Assembly (NCBI GenBank): GCA_003251535.1
Contig: QKFD01000061.1
Coordinates: 1 to 64,000 of the forward strand
DNA from: Chromatiales bacterium
GTDB lineage: Bacteria > Pseudomonadota > Gammaproteobacteria > Thiohalomonadales > Thiohalomonadaceae
Direction: 5' to 3'
Length of the DNA stretch: 64,000 nt
In this document: positions 27,478 through 35,098 of the stretch, piece by piece
Layout: every line of letters starts with the position of its first letter
Position numbering within the stretch: the stretch's first letter is position 1
Made by a program: the position numbers and the translations under genes
The notes under the pieces: model-generated
Told to the model about the DNA's origin: nothing
The model's database searches: none
What the model saw: the letters and a program-made list of their open reading frames with translations, nothing else

Positions 27478-28139
27478 GGCTCTTTCTCAACCACATACCC
27501 GACGCCACGCACCGTGCGGATCAACTGGTTCCCCAGTTTGCGCCGCAGGTGGTGGACGTGCACCTCAATGGCATTACTCTCGATCTCCGCATCCCAGGAG
27601 TAGACCGCCTCCTCCAGTTGGCTGCGGGAGAGGACGCGCCCCCGGTTCTCCAGTAGATGGCGCAGTAGGGAGAACTCCCGAGGGGGCAGATCGATGGTAC
27701 GCCCCTCTCGGGTGAGGGTGTGGGCCTGGAGATTGAGCACCAGATCACCGTGGCGGATCAGCCCCTCCTCCCGTGGCGGGTTGCAGCGGCGGTTGAGGGC
27801 CCTAATACGGGCAAACAGCTCCTCCAGGTCAAACGGCTTGTTCATGTAGTCATCGGCGCCCGCATCCAGACCGGCGATGCGGTCGTTCAGGGTATCGCGG
27901 GCGGTGAGGATGAGCACCGGCATCTGGCTGCCGCGGCTGCGCAGCTGCTTGAGGATATGCAGGCCGGGGCGCTTGGGGAGACCGAGGTCTAGGATGAGCA
28001 GGTCATAGGCCTCACTGGAGAGGGCAGCTTCAGCAGCATCACCATCCTGTACCCACTCAACGGTATAACCCTCCTGGATAAGGCCGGCGCGGATGCCGTC
28101 GCCGAGTAGGGAGTCATCTTCTACCACCAAAATGCGCAT
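27474..28139 (-). CDS. OmpR-family response regulator (QseB/PmrA-like)
   Basis: A 221-residue regulator with a receiver domain (acidic pocket VVEDDSLLGDG, phosphoacceptor in LILDLGLPKRPG near residue 51, Lys in NKPFDLEEL) and a winged-helix DNA-binding domain (SWDAEIESNAIEVHVHHLRR), which is the QseB/PmrA subfamily form. The kinase gene follows with a four-base overlap. A direct repeat like a PmrA box lies 46 bases upstream of the start codon, suggesting self-regulation. Confidence 0.92.
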   Translation of the reverse strand: MRILVVEDDSLLGDGIRAGLIQEGYTVEWVQDGDAAEAALSSEAYDLLILDLGLPKRPGLHILKQLRSRGSQMPVLILTARDTLNDRIAGLDAGADDYMNKPFDLEELFARIRALNRRCNPPREEGLIRHGDLVLNLQAHTLTREGRTIDLPPREFSLLRHLLENRGRVLSRSQLEEAVYSWDAEIESNAIEVHVHHLRRKLGNQLIRTVRGVGYVVEKEP

Positions 28140-28185
28140 GGGTCCTCCCCGGCTATGGACAGAAGCGAGATATTGGTGCCCGCAG

Positions 28186-28202
28186 CTTAACGTGTGCTTA
28201 AA
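28186..28202. promoter_or_regulatory. PmrA/QseB-type box upstream of the response regulator
   Basis: CTTAAC-GTGTG-CTTAAA, two direct half-sites with a five-base spacer, close to the PmrA/BasR pattern YTTAAK-N5-YTTAAK read on either strand. It lies between the regulator gene and clpB, close to the regulator start. Binding by the neighbouring regulator is inference. Confidence 0.5.
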
Positions 28203-28263
28203 CCCCTGCTGACTCTATTCCTATTAGGTCATGGTAACTCACCTTGCAAGGGGGGCAATTCCG

Positions 28264-28289
28264 CTTGAATGGTAGGGATTCGCCCCCAT
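28264..28289 (+). promoter_or_regulatory. Sigma-32 heat-shock promoter of clpB
   Basis: A -35 box CTTGAA (28264-28269), 14-base spacer and -10 box CCCCAT (28284-28289) match the E. coli sigma-32 consensus closely. It lies 44 bases ahead of the clpB start and fits clpB being a heat-shock gene. Confidence 0.85.
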
Positions 28290-28333
28290 AACCGCCTCAT
28301 CGACCCACCCGAATTGCTGAGGATTTATTCATT

Positions 28334-30910
28334 ATGCGAATGGACAAATTGACCACCAAATTTCAGATGGCCCTTGCCGACGCCCAGAGCTTGGCGGTGG
28401 GGCGGGACCATCAATATATCGAGCCCCTCCACCTGCTCACCGCCATGCTCGACCAGCAGGGCGGGACGGTACGCCAGCTATTGTCCCAGGCCGGTGCCAA
28501 TGTCAACGGCCTGCGCTCGCAGCTGGGGCAGGCGCTCGATCGGCTACCGACAGTAGAGGGGAGCGCAGGCGAGGTCCACCTCTCCAACGACCTAGGACGG
28601 CTCCTCAACATCACCGATAAGCTGGCCCAACAGCGCAAGGACCAGTTTATCTCTTCCGAGCTGTTTGTCCTGGCGGCGGTGGAGGACAAAGGCCAGGTAG
28701 GGGAGCTGCTGCGCAACAACGGCGCCAGTAAGGCGGGGGTGGAGCGCACCGTGGAGACGATGCGTGGTGGCCAGAAGGTGGACGACCCCAATGCCGAAGA
28801 GCAGCGCCAGGCGCTGGAGAAGTACACCATCGACCTCACCCAACGGGCAGAGCAGGGCAAGCTTGATCCAGTCATCGGCCGCGACGATGAGATCCGGCGG
28901 GTGATACAGATCCTCCAGCGGCGCACCAAGAATAACCCGGTGCTGATCGGCGAGCCCGGGGTCGGCAAGACCGCCATCGTCGAGGGGCTGGCCCAGCGCA
29001 TCGTCAATGGTGAGGTCCCCGAGGGGTTGAAGGGGAAGCGGTTGCTGGTGTTGGACATGGCCGCCCTCATCGCCGGTGCCAAGTTCCGCGGCGAGTTCGA
29101 GGAGCGGTTAAAGGCGGTGCTCAACGACGTCGCCAAGCAGGAGGGCAACCTCATCCTCTTCATTGACGAGATCCACACCATGGTGGGGGCCGGCAAGGCG
29201 GAGGGGGCGATGGACGCCGGTAACATGCTGAAACCGGCCCTGGCCCGCGGTGAGCTGCACTGCATCGGTGCCACCACCCTAGATGAGTACCGCCAATACA
29301 TCGAGAAGGATGCCGCCCTGGAGCGGCGCTTCCAGAAAGTGCTGGTGGAGGAGCCGCTGGTGGAGGACACCATCGCCATCCTGCGCGGGCTCAAGGAGAA
29401 GTATGAGGTCCACCATGGCGTGGAGATCACCGATCCGGCCATCGTGGCCGCCGCCATGCTCTCCCACCGCTATATCACTGACCGCCAGCTGCCGGACAAG
29501 GCGATCGATCTCATCGACGAGGCGGCCTCCCGGATTCGCATGGAGATCGACTCCAAACCGGAGGAGATGGACCGTCTCGATCGCCGCCTGATCCAGCTCA
29601 AGATCGAGCGCGAGGCGCTCAAAAAGGAGTCGGACGAGGCCTCGCGCAAGCGGCTTACCGACTTAGAGGAGCAGATCGGCCGGTTGGAGCGGGAATACGC
29701 CGACTTAGAGGAGATCTGGAAGAGCGAAAAGCTGGCGGTGGAGGGGGCGCACCACATCAAAGAGGCGCTGGACCGGGCCCGCATGGAGCTGGAGACCGCC
29801 CGCCGGGCAGGTGACCTGACACGGATGTCGGAGTTGCAGTATGGCCGCATCCCTGACCTGGAGAAGTCCCTCGCCATGGCCCAGCAGGCGGAGCTGAAGG
29901 AGACCAAACTGCTGCGTAATCGGGTCACCGATGAGGAGATCGCGGAGGTGGTCTCCAAATGGACCGGTATCCCGGTCACCAAGATGCTGGAGGGGGAGCG
30001 GGACAAGCTGCTGCGGATGGAGGCGGCGCTGCACAAACGGGTGGTGGGGCAGGCAGAGGCGGTGCGCGCCGTCTCCGACGCCATCCGCCGCTCCCGCGCC
30101 GGTCTCTCCGATCCCAACCGCCCCAACGGCTCCTTCCTCTTCCTGGGTCCCACCGGGGTGGGTAAGACCGAACTGTGCAAGGCGCTCGCCGAGTTCCTGT
30201 TTGATACCGAAGAGGCGATGGTGCGCATCGATATGTCGGAGTTCATGGAGAAGCACTCCGTGGCCCGCCTCATCGGCGCTCCGCCGGGATATGTGGGCTA
30301 TGAGGAGGGGGGCTACCTCACCGAGGCGGTGCGCCGTCGCCCCTACGCCGTCATCCTGCTGGATGAGGTGGAGAAGGCCCATCCAGATGTCTTCAACGTC
30401 CTGCTCCAGGTGCTGGACGATGGTCGCCTCACCGACGGCCAGGGGCGCACGGTGGATTTCCGCAACTCGGTGGTGGTGATGACCTCCAACCTCGGCTCTC
30501 AGCTGATCCAGGAGCTGGCGGGTGAGGAGCACTATGCCGAGATGAAGTCGGCGGTGATGGGGGTGGTGGGCCAGCACTTCCGGCCCGAGTTCATCAACCG
30601 TGTGGATGAGGTGGTGGTGTTCCACCCGCTCGGCCGCGAGCAGATCCGCTCCATCGCCGAGATCCAGGTGAACTACCTGCGCAAACGGTTGGCCGAGCGG
30701 GAGATGGGGCTCACCTTCACTGCCGCGGCACTGGATCGCGTCGGCGAGGCGGGCTTCGATCCGGTCTATGGCGCCCGGCCGCTGAAGCGCGCCATCCAAC
30801 ACCAGGTGGAGAATCCGCTGGCCCAGCAGATCCTGGCGGGCAAATTTGGCCCCGGCACCACCATCGTGGTGGACGTGGGGGCCGATGGCATCACCTTCCA
30901 CGGCGAGTAG
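28334..30910 (+). CDS. clpB: Protein disaggregase ClpB
   Basis: ClpB is the hexameric AAA+ disaggregase that works with DnaK to rescue aggregated proteins after heat stress. Seen: the N-terminal Clp repeat domain starting [18 protein letters not shown], first Walker A GEPGVGKT (about 206-213), the long coiled-coil middle domain (about 410-530), second Walker A GPTGVGKT (about 605-612) and the sensor-2 [10 protein letters not shown] near the C-terminus. The 858-residue length is standard. A heat-shock promoter precedes it and a hairpin follows. In E. coli it is directly after pgeF; here a group of six genes lies between. Confidence 0.98.
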   Translation: MRMDKLTTKFQMALADAQSLAVGRDHQYIEPLHLLTAMLDQQGGTVRQLLSQAGANVNGLRSQLGQALDRLPTVEGSAGEVHLSNDLGRLLNITDKLAQQRKDQFISSELFVLAAVEDKGQVGELLRNNGASKAGVERTVETMRGGQKVDDPNAEEQRQALEKYTIDLTQRAEQGKLDPVIGRDDEIRRVIQILQRRTKNNPVLIGEPGVGKTAIVEGLAQRIVNGEVPEGLKGKRLLVLDMAALIAGAKFRGEFEERLKAVLNDVAKQEGNLILFIDEIHTMVGAGKAEGAMDAGNMLKPALARGELHCIGATTLDEYRQYIEKDAALERRFQKVLVEEPLVEDTIAILRGLKEKYEVHHGVEITDPAIVAAAMLSHRYITDRQLPDKAIDLIDEAASRIRMEIDSKPEEMDRLDRRLIQLKIEREALKKESDEASRKRLTDLEEQIGRLEREYADLEEIWKSEKLAVEGAHHIKEALDRARMELETARRAGDLTRMSELQYGRIPDLEKSLAMAQQAELKETKLLRNRVTDEEIAEVVSKWTGIPVTKMLEGERDKLLRMEAALHKRVVGQAEAVRAVSDAIRRSRAGLSDPNRPNGSFLFLGPTGVGKTELCKALAEFLFDTEEAMVRIDMSEFMEKHSVARLIGAPPGYVGYEEGGYLTEAVRRRPYAVILLDEVEKAHPDVFNVLLQVLDDGRLTDGQGRTVDFRNSVVVMTSNLGSQLIQELAGEEHYAEMKSAVMGVVGQHFRPEFINRVDEVVVFHPLGREQIRSIAEIQVNYLRKRLAEREMGLTFTAAALDRVGEAGFDPVYGARPLKRAIQHQVENPLAQQILAGKFGPGTTIVVDVGADGITFHGE

Positions 30911-30919
30911 GGAGAGTTC

Positions 30920-30958
30920 GTCTCAGGCGGGGTGCAATGTCCCGTCTGAGACCTTTAA
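30920..30958 (+). terminator. Terminator of clpB
   Basis: GTCTCAGGCGGG (30920-30931) pairs with CCCGTCTGAGAC (30941-30952), 12 pairs with one G-T, nine-base loop, ten bases after the clpB stop. A short TTT follows. The remaining 210 bases before the next gene show no convincing gene. Confidence 0.65.
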
Positions 30959-31169
30959 ATGGGTGATGACTTCACCACCACAGGGGCACCAGACCATTTC
31001 AATGCCGTTGCCAATACACCTATCTAGCTCTCCGGTCTGTGGCTACGGTGGGTCTTCCCCTTCATCCGTCTTGTGGAGACGGTGAGGCTCACCTCGCCCA
31101 CCACCCTAGCTCCGCCAGACTGCTAGAATCGGCCCCTGTTAGCCCCTCTTCAGATATCAGGAACCTACC

Positions 31170-31487
31170 ATGAATGCGATTTTTCGGCGGCTCATCCCGC
31201 TCCTGGCCGTCACCGCTGCTGGCTGCTCTTGGGTTGATCTCTCCTCCTCTGGCAAGCAGGTGGAGGTGCTCTCGGCACAGGAGGTGAGTGGCTGCCAGCA
31301 CATGGGGCAGACCACGGTGACCACCAAGTCCTCCGTTGCCGGTATTGATCGCAATCGCGGGGTGGTGAAGGAGGAGTTGCGGAAGCTGGCGCGCAATAGT
31401 GCTCAAGATGTCGGGGGGGATACGGTGGTGCCGCGTAACGATGAGGAGCAGGGGCGACAGACCTTTGATATCTACCGCTGCCGCTGA
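31170..31487 (+). CDS. DUF4156-family lipoprotein
   Basis: A 105-residue predicted lipoprotein: signal peptide with lipobox VTAAGC (Cys near residue 19), then a compact domain with two further cysteines (VSGCQHMG and the terminal YRCR) that may pair. The pattern ELRKLARNSAQDVGGDTVV is characteristic of the DUF4156 family of small envelope lipoproteins. Function is unknown. The gene stands between the clpB terminator and tadA, nine bases before the tadA GTG. Confidence 0.85.
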   Translation: MNAIFRRLIPLLAVTAAGCSWVDLSSSGKQVEVLSAQEVSGCQHMGQTTVTTKSSVAGIDRNRGVVKEELRKLARNSAQDVGGDTVVPRNDEEQGRQTFDIYRCR

Positions 31488-32006
<519 letters not shown>

Positions 32007-32059
32007 TGGGGCCTCCCCCGCGCCTGTTTTCAATGCCAATCCAACTGCGAGTGTGACCT

Positions 32060-32650
32060 ATGGACCTGCGTGTCGAACGGGTGGTGGGGGCCGCTGTTGC
32101 CCCCCATATCCCCGCCCTGGCGGAGCTGCGCATCGCCGTATTCCGTGACTTTCCCTATCTCTACGATGGCGATCCCGCTTATGAGGAGCGCTATTTGGCG
32201 ACCTATAGCAGCTCCGCGGAGAGCCTGTTTGTGCTGGTGTGGGATGGTGAACGGGTGGTGGGGGCCTCCACCGGACTGCCCATGGCCGATGAGACCGAGG
32301 AGTTCAAGCGCCCCTTTCTCGCCCACAACTACGACCCGGCCAAGCTCTTCTACTTCGGTGAGTCGGTACTCCTGCCGGCCTACCGTGGTCGCGGTCTGGG
32401 GGTGAGTTTTTTCACCGAGCGCGAGGGGTACGCCCGTGAGTTGGGGCGGTTTAGCCACACCTGCTTCTGCGCCGTGGAGCGCCCCATCGACCATCCGCGC
32501 CGCCCGGCCGACTACACGCCGCTGGATGTCTTCTGGGAGCGGCGTGGTTATCGCAAGGCGCCGGAGCTGGCCACCACCTATAGCTGGAAGGAGCTGGACG
32601 AGGCGAGCCCTTCGCCCAAGCCGATGACCTTCTGGCTGAAGGCGCTCTGA
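32060..32650 (+). CDS. GNAT-family N-acetyltransferase
   Basis: A 196-residue GNAT fold protein. The acetyl-CoA pyrophosphate-binding turn is seen as [15 protein letters not shown] (about 111-125), preceded by strand [10 protein letters not shown]. The substrate is unknown. It is followed after one base by a nitrilase-superfamily gene. In other bacteria GNAT and carbon-nitrogen hydrolase domains occur fused in one protein, so the two products may act on the same small molecule. Confidence 0.85.
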   Translation: MDLRVERVVGAAVAPHIPALAELRIAVFRDFPYLYDGDPAYEERYLATYSSSAESLFVLVWDGERVVGASTGLPMADETEEFKRPFLAHNYDPAKLFYFGESVLLPAYRGRGLGVSFFTEREGYARELGRFSHTCFCAVERPIDHPRRPADYTPLDVFWERRGYRKAPELATTYSWKELDEASPSPKPMTFWLKAL

Positions 32651-32651
32651 G

Positions 32652-33530
32652 GTGGCGCGGTTACGGGTGGCGGCCTGCCACTACCCTATCGATCTACTCC
32701 CGGGTTTCGCGGCCTACAGCGCCAAGGTGGAGGCGTTGGTGGCGGAGGCCGCCGCCGCTGGGGCACAGCTCGCCCTCTTTCCGGAGTATGGCGCCATGGA
32801 GCTGACCGGTCTGCTGCCTGCACCGCTGCGGGCGGATCTCCGTGGCCAACTGGCCGCCATGCAGGGCTTTGCCGAGCCGTTTCTCGATCTCTATAGCCGC
32901 CTGGCCCAGCGTTACGGCGTCTACTTGCTGGCGCCCTCGTTCCCCTGGCAGGTGGGGACGGAGTATCGCAACCGCGCCTGGTTCTGCTCCCCTACGGGTA
33001 CCAGCCAGTGGCAGGAGAAGCTGATCATGACCCGTTTTGAGCGGGAGTCGTGGGGGGTGAGCCGAGGGGAGGGGTTGAGGCTGTTTACCACCCCCTTCGG
33101 TCGTATCGGGGTACTCATCTGCTATGACTCCGAGTTTCCCCTCTTGGCCCGCGCCCTAGCGGAGGCCGGGGCGGAGATCTTGCTGGTGCCGAGCTGCACC
33201 GACACCCAGGCCGGTTGGCAACGGGTGCGCACCGCCTGCCGGGCCCGCGCCTTGGAGGGGCAGTGTTATGTCGTGCAGGCACCCACGGTAGGGGAGGCGG
33301 CCTGGTCACCGGCGGTGGATATCAATATCGGTTGGGCGGCTGCCTTCTGTCCGCCCGACTATGGCCTGCCGGAGAGTGGCGTGGTCGCTGAGGGGACGGG
33401 ACAGCCCGGATGGCTGCTAATCGATCTAGACCTGGAGCGCCTGGCGCAGGTGCGACGCGCGGGGCAGGTGCTCAATCTGCGTGACTGGCCGGAGCAGGGG
33501 CAACCGACGGTGGTGGTGGCGGAGTGCTGA
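32652..33530 (+). CDS. Carbon-nitrogen hydrolase (nitrilase superfamily)
   Basis: A 292-residue amidase-type enzyme. The catalytic Glu-Lys-Cys triad is visible: LFPEYGAMEL (Glu near 43), WQEKLIMTRFE (Lys near 119) and LICYDSEFPLLAR (Cys near 157). Such enzymes hydrolyse small amides such as omega-amides or deaminated glutathione; the substrate cannot be assigned. GTG start, one base after the acetyltransferase stop, so translation is probably coupled. Confidence 0.88.
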   Translation: MARLRVAACHYPIDLLPGFAAYSAKVEALVAEAAAAGAQLALFPEYGAMELTGLLPAPLRADLRGQLAAMQGFAEPFLDLYSRLAQRYGVYLLAPSFPWQVGTEYRNRAWFCSPTGTSQWQEKLIMTRFERESWGVSRGEGLRLFTTPFGRIGVLICYDSEFPLLARALAEAGAEILLVPSCTDTQAGWQRVRTACRARALEGQCYVVQAPTVGEAAWSPAVDINIGWAAAFCPPDYGLPESGVVAEGTGQPGWLLIDLDLERLAQVRRAGQVLNLRDWPEQGQPTVVVAEC

Positions 33531-33707
33531 GGGTGCCTTGGCCCATTTGTCCTAGGCCAACGCTGGGTTCAACTGCCTTAAATGGCGGTCGCCTGTAACG
33601 GTGAAATGACGTATTTGTCAGTCTGGGGGCGGAGCAGATTTTTCCGGTAAAAATACAACCCATTGATATTTCAGTTTTATTTTCGTCACTCTAGCCTTCT
33701 AAGAAAC

Positions 33708-33723
33708 TGGCATACGGGTTGCA
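33708..33723 (+). promoter_or_regulatory. Sigma-54 promoter for a small membrane-protein gene
   Basis: TGGCATACGGGTTGCA matches TGGCAC-N5-TTGCA at all but one position, with GG and GC ten bases apart. It lies 44 bases upstream of the GTG of the 37-residue ORF, in an unusually AT-rich stretch. A start near 33735 and the terminator at 33922-33953 would give a transcript of about 215 bases. Confidence 0.75.
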
Positions 33724-33767
33724 ATATACCCAAATATTGATAAATGCCACTGTTGTTGGAGATTGCT

Positions 33768-33881
33768 GTGGACTCCCTGACGATTTACGGCCTTCTGATG
33801 GCCTTCCTCTCCGTGGTCATTCTGCTGAGTGGGCGTGCCCCGGCAGAGGTGCGCAAGCGCCGCCCCGGCAAGAGGCACTGA
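33768..33881 (+). CDS. 37-residue single-span membrane protein
   Basis: Too short for usual gene callers. It starts with GTG, with GGAG (33758-33761) six bases upstream, and reads VDSLTIYGLLMAFLSVVILL, then a polar, strongly basic tail (RKRRPGKRH). This gives one membrane helix (about residues 5-20) with the basic C-terminus probably cytoplasmic. A sigma-54 promoter precedes it and a strong terminator follows, so it looks like a free-standing gene. Small one-helix proteins often tune transporters, oxidases or kinases. I do not recognise a family; CcoQ/CydX-like roles were considered but the sequence does not match them. Confidence 0.7.
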   Translation: MDSLTIYGLLMAFLSVVILLSGRAPAEVRKRRPGKRH

Positions 33882-33921
33882 CTTCCCCCCAGACCTGCGC
33901 ACTCCGGCGCAGTCATGGTTA

Positions 33922-33953
33922 GGCCCGGGTATCTTCTACCCGGGCCTTTTTTT
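33922..33953 (+). terminator. Strong Rho-independent terminator
   Basis: GGCCCGGGTA-TCTTC-TACCCGGGCC followed by seven Ts, a textbook terminator 40 bases after the small ORF. A smaller hairpin (CTGCGC and GCGCAG) lies just before it. Confidence 0.95.
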
Positions 33954-34047
33954 ATCCCCACCCTCTCACTCTCCTCCCCCCAACGGCGCCTAGCGTGGCT
34001 GTGCCAACCCAGTGTCCGACCCCAGCGGAGTAGGGCAAAATGGCGCA

Positions 34048-34716
34048 ATGAAGCCAAACCCGCTGCTCTCCGAGGTCGAGCCGCTCAACCCCAGCGTCGG
34101 ACAGCCCATCAAGCTCCAGCGCCTCACCGGCCAGAGCCACGATCGCTTCGATGTGCGTGTGATCGGCCACTTGCGGAGCCATAGTCTGCTGGTCACCGCA
34201 CCCCGTGCCGGGGCGCTGCCGGCGACGGTGCGCATAGGCGAGGAGTATGCCGTGCGCTACCTGGAGGGGACCCACATCGTCGCCTTTCGCTGTCGGGTGC
34301 TCAAGGTGGTCTCCTCCCCCTACCACTATCTCCACCTCTCCTGGCCGGATCAGGTTGACCGTATCGCTGTGCGTGAGGCGGAGCGGATACCCGTGCGCAT
34401 TGAGGTTGCCCTACAGGGGCTACAAGAGACGGCGCACTACCGTGGGGTTCTCCTGGATCTCTCACCGCGGGGCGCCTTGCTGGAGTGTGAGCAGTCGTTA
34501 CAGGGGATAGGCAATCTGATTCGCCTCGATTTTCAGCTCACCTTCGGGGACCTCTCTGAGCAGATCGTGGTGGCAGCTACCATCCGCAATCGCCATGAAG
34601 TGGAGGAGGCAGAGCGGCTGCTGTTCCGTTTCGGGCTGCGCTTTGAGCGGCTGGAGACCCAGGCCCGCCTCTTCCTACAAGGCTTCATCTTCGAACAACT
34701 TGCCCGCAAGGGGTGA
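34048..34716 (+). CDS. PilZ-domain cyclic-di-GMP protein (YcgR-like)
   Basis: A 222-residue protein with an N-terminal PilZN/YcgR-like beta domain (about 10-105) and a C-terminal PilZ domain. Cyclic-di-GMP contacts are present: the Arg-rich segment VREAERIPVR (RXXXR form) and DLSPRGALLE (D/NXSXXG). YcgR-type proteins brake flagella or adjust motility and surface attachment. The ATG at 34048 is preferred; the frame is also open from a GTG at 34012, which has no ribosome binding site. The DUF1631 gene follows after 382 bases. Confidence 0.85.
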   Translation: MKPNPLLSEVEPLNPSVGQPIKLQRLTGQSHDRFDVRVIGHLRSHSLLVTAPRAGALPATVRIGEEYAVRYLEGTHIVAFRCRVLKVVSSPYHYLHLSWPDQVDRIAVREAERIPVRIEVALQGLQETAHYRGVLLDLSPRGALLECEQSLQGIGNLIRLDFQLTFGDLSEQIVVAATIRNRHEVEEAERLLFRFGLRFERLETQARLFLQGFIFEQLARKG

Positions 34717-35098
34717 GTGCACCCCTCCACTCCCTGCGGGAGTGCAACCTCCGCCTCTTTGCTGTGGATCACCCGCCGTCAGGTGAGTAAATGGTGATTT
34801 TTGCCCTCGATGGGTGGGCTGGCCGGTGTGCTGCGGTGTGGGGGAGTCGCGTCACTGGTGATGGCCATGGCCAGGCAGAAGAGAGGGAGAACAGGGACGA
34901 AGAGGGCTCTATTAGGGGTGAATGCGCATAAGGTGCGTTAAGGATTGGTCAGTAACATGTCCACGCTGTAGCGGTGTGAATGGATGTGATTGGCTTCGCA
35001 TTTTTCACCTACTGCTCACCAGTACAAGTTGCCTATCATCTCCCGTTTTCTCGGGGGCTGCGCCTCGCCACGCCACTGCACCAAGGAGCCTGAACGCC
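34717..35098. other. 382-base intergenic region
   Basis: No gene, hairpin or promoter that I can support. The frame of the DUF1631 gene stays open back to 34922 but lacks a ribosome binding site there. Around 34918-34990 the base composition is more AT-rich than its surroundings, so a promoter for the next gene may lie here. Confidence 0.5.

Noticed and set aside
30953-31077. Minus-strand frame with a CPCGG motif between clpB and the lipoprotein gene
   Set aside because: Only 39 codons after a stop, no start with ribosome binding site, and it reads into the clpB terminator; no family match.
33538-33560. TTGGCC/GGCCAA inverted repeat after the nitrilase gene as a terminator
   Set aside because: Six pairs with an 11-base loop and no T run; too weak to call.
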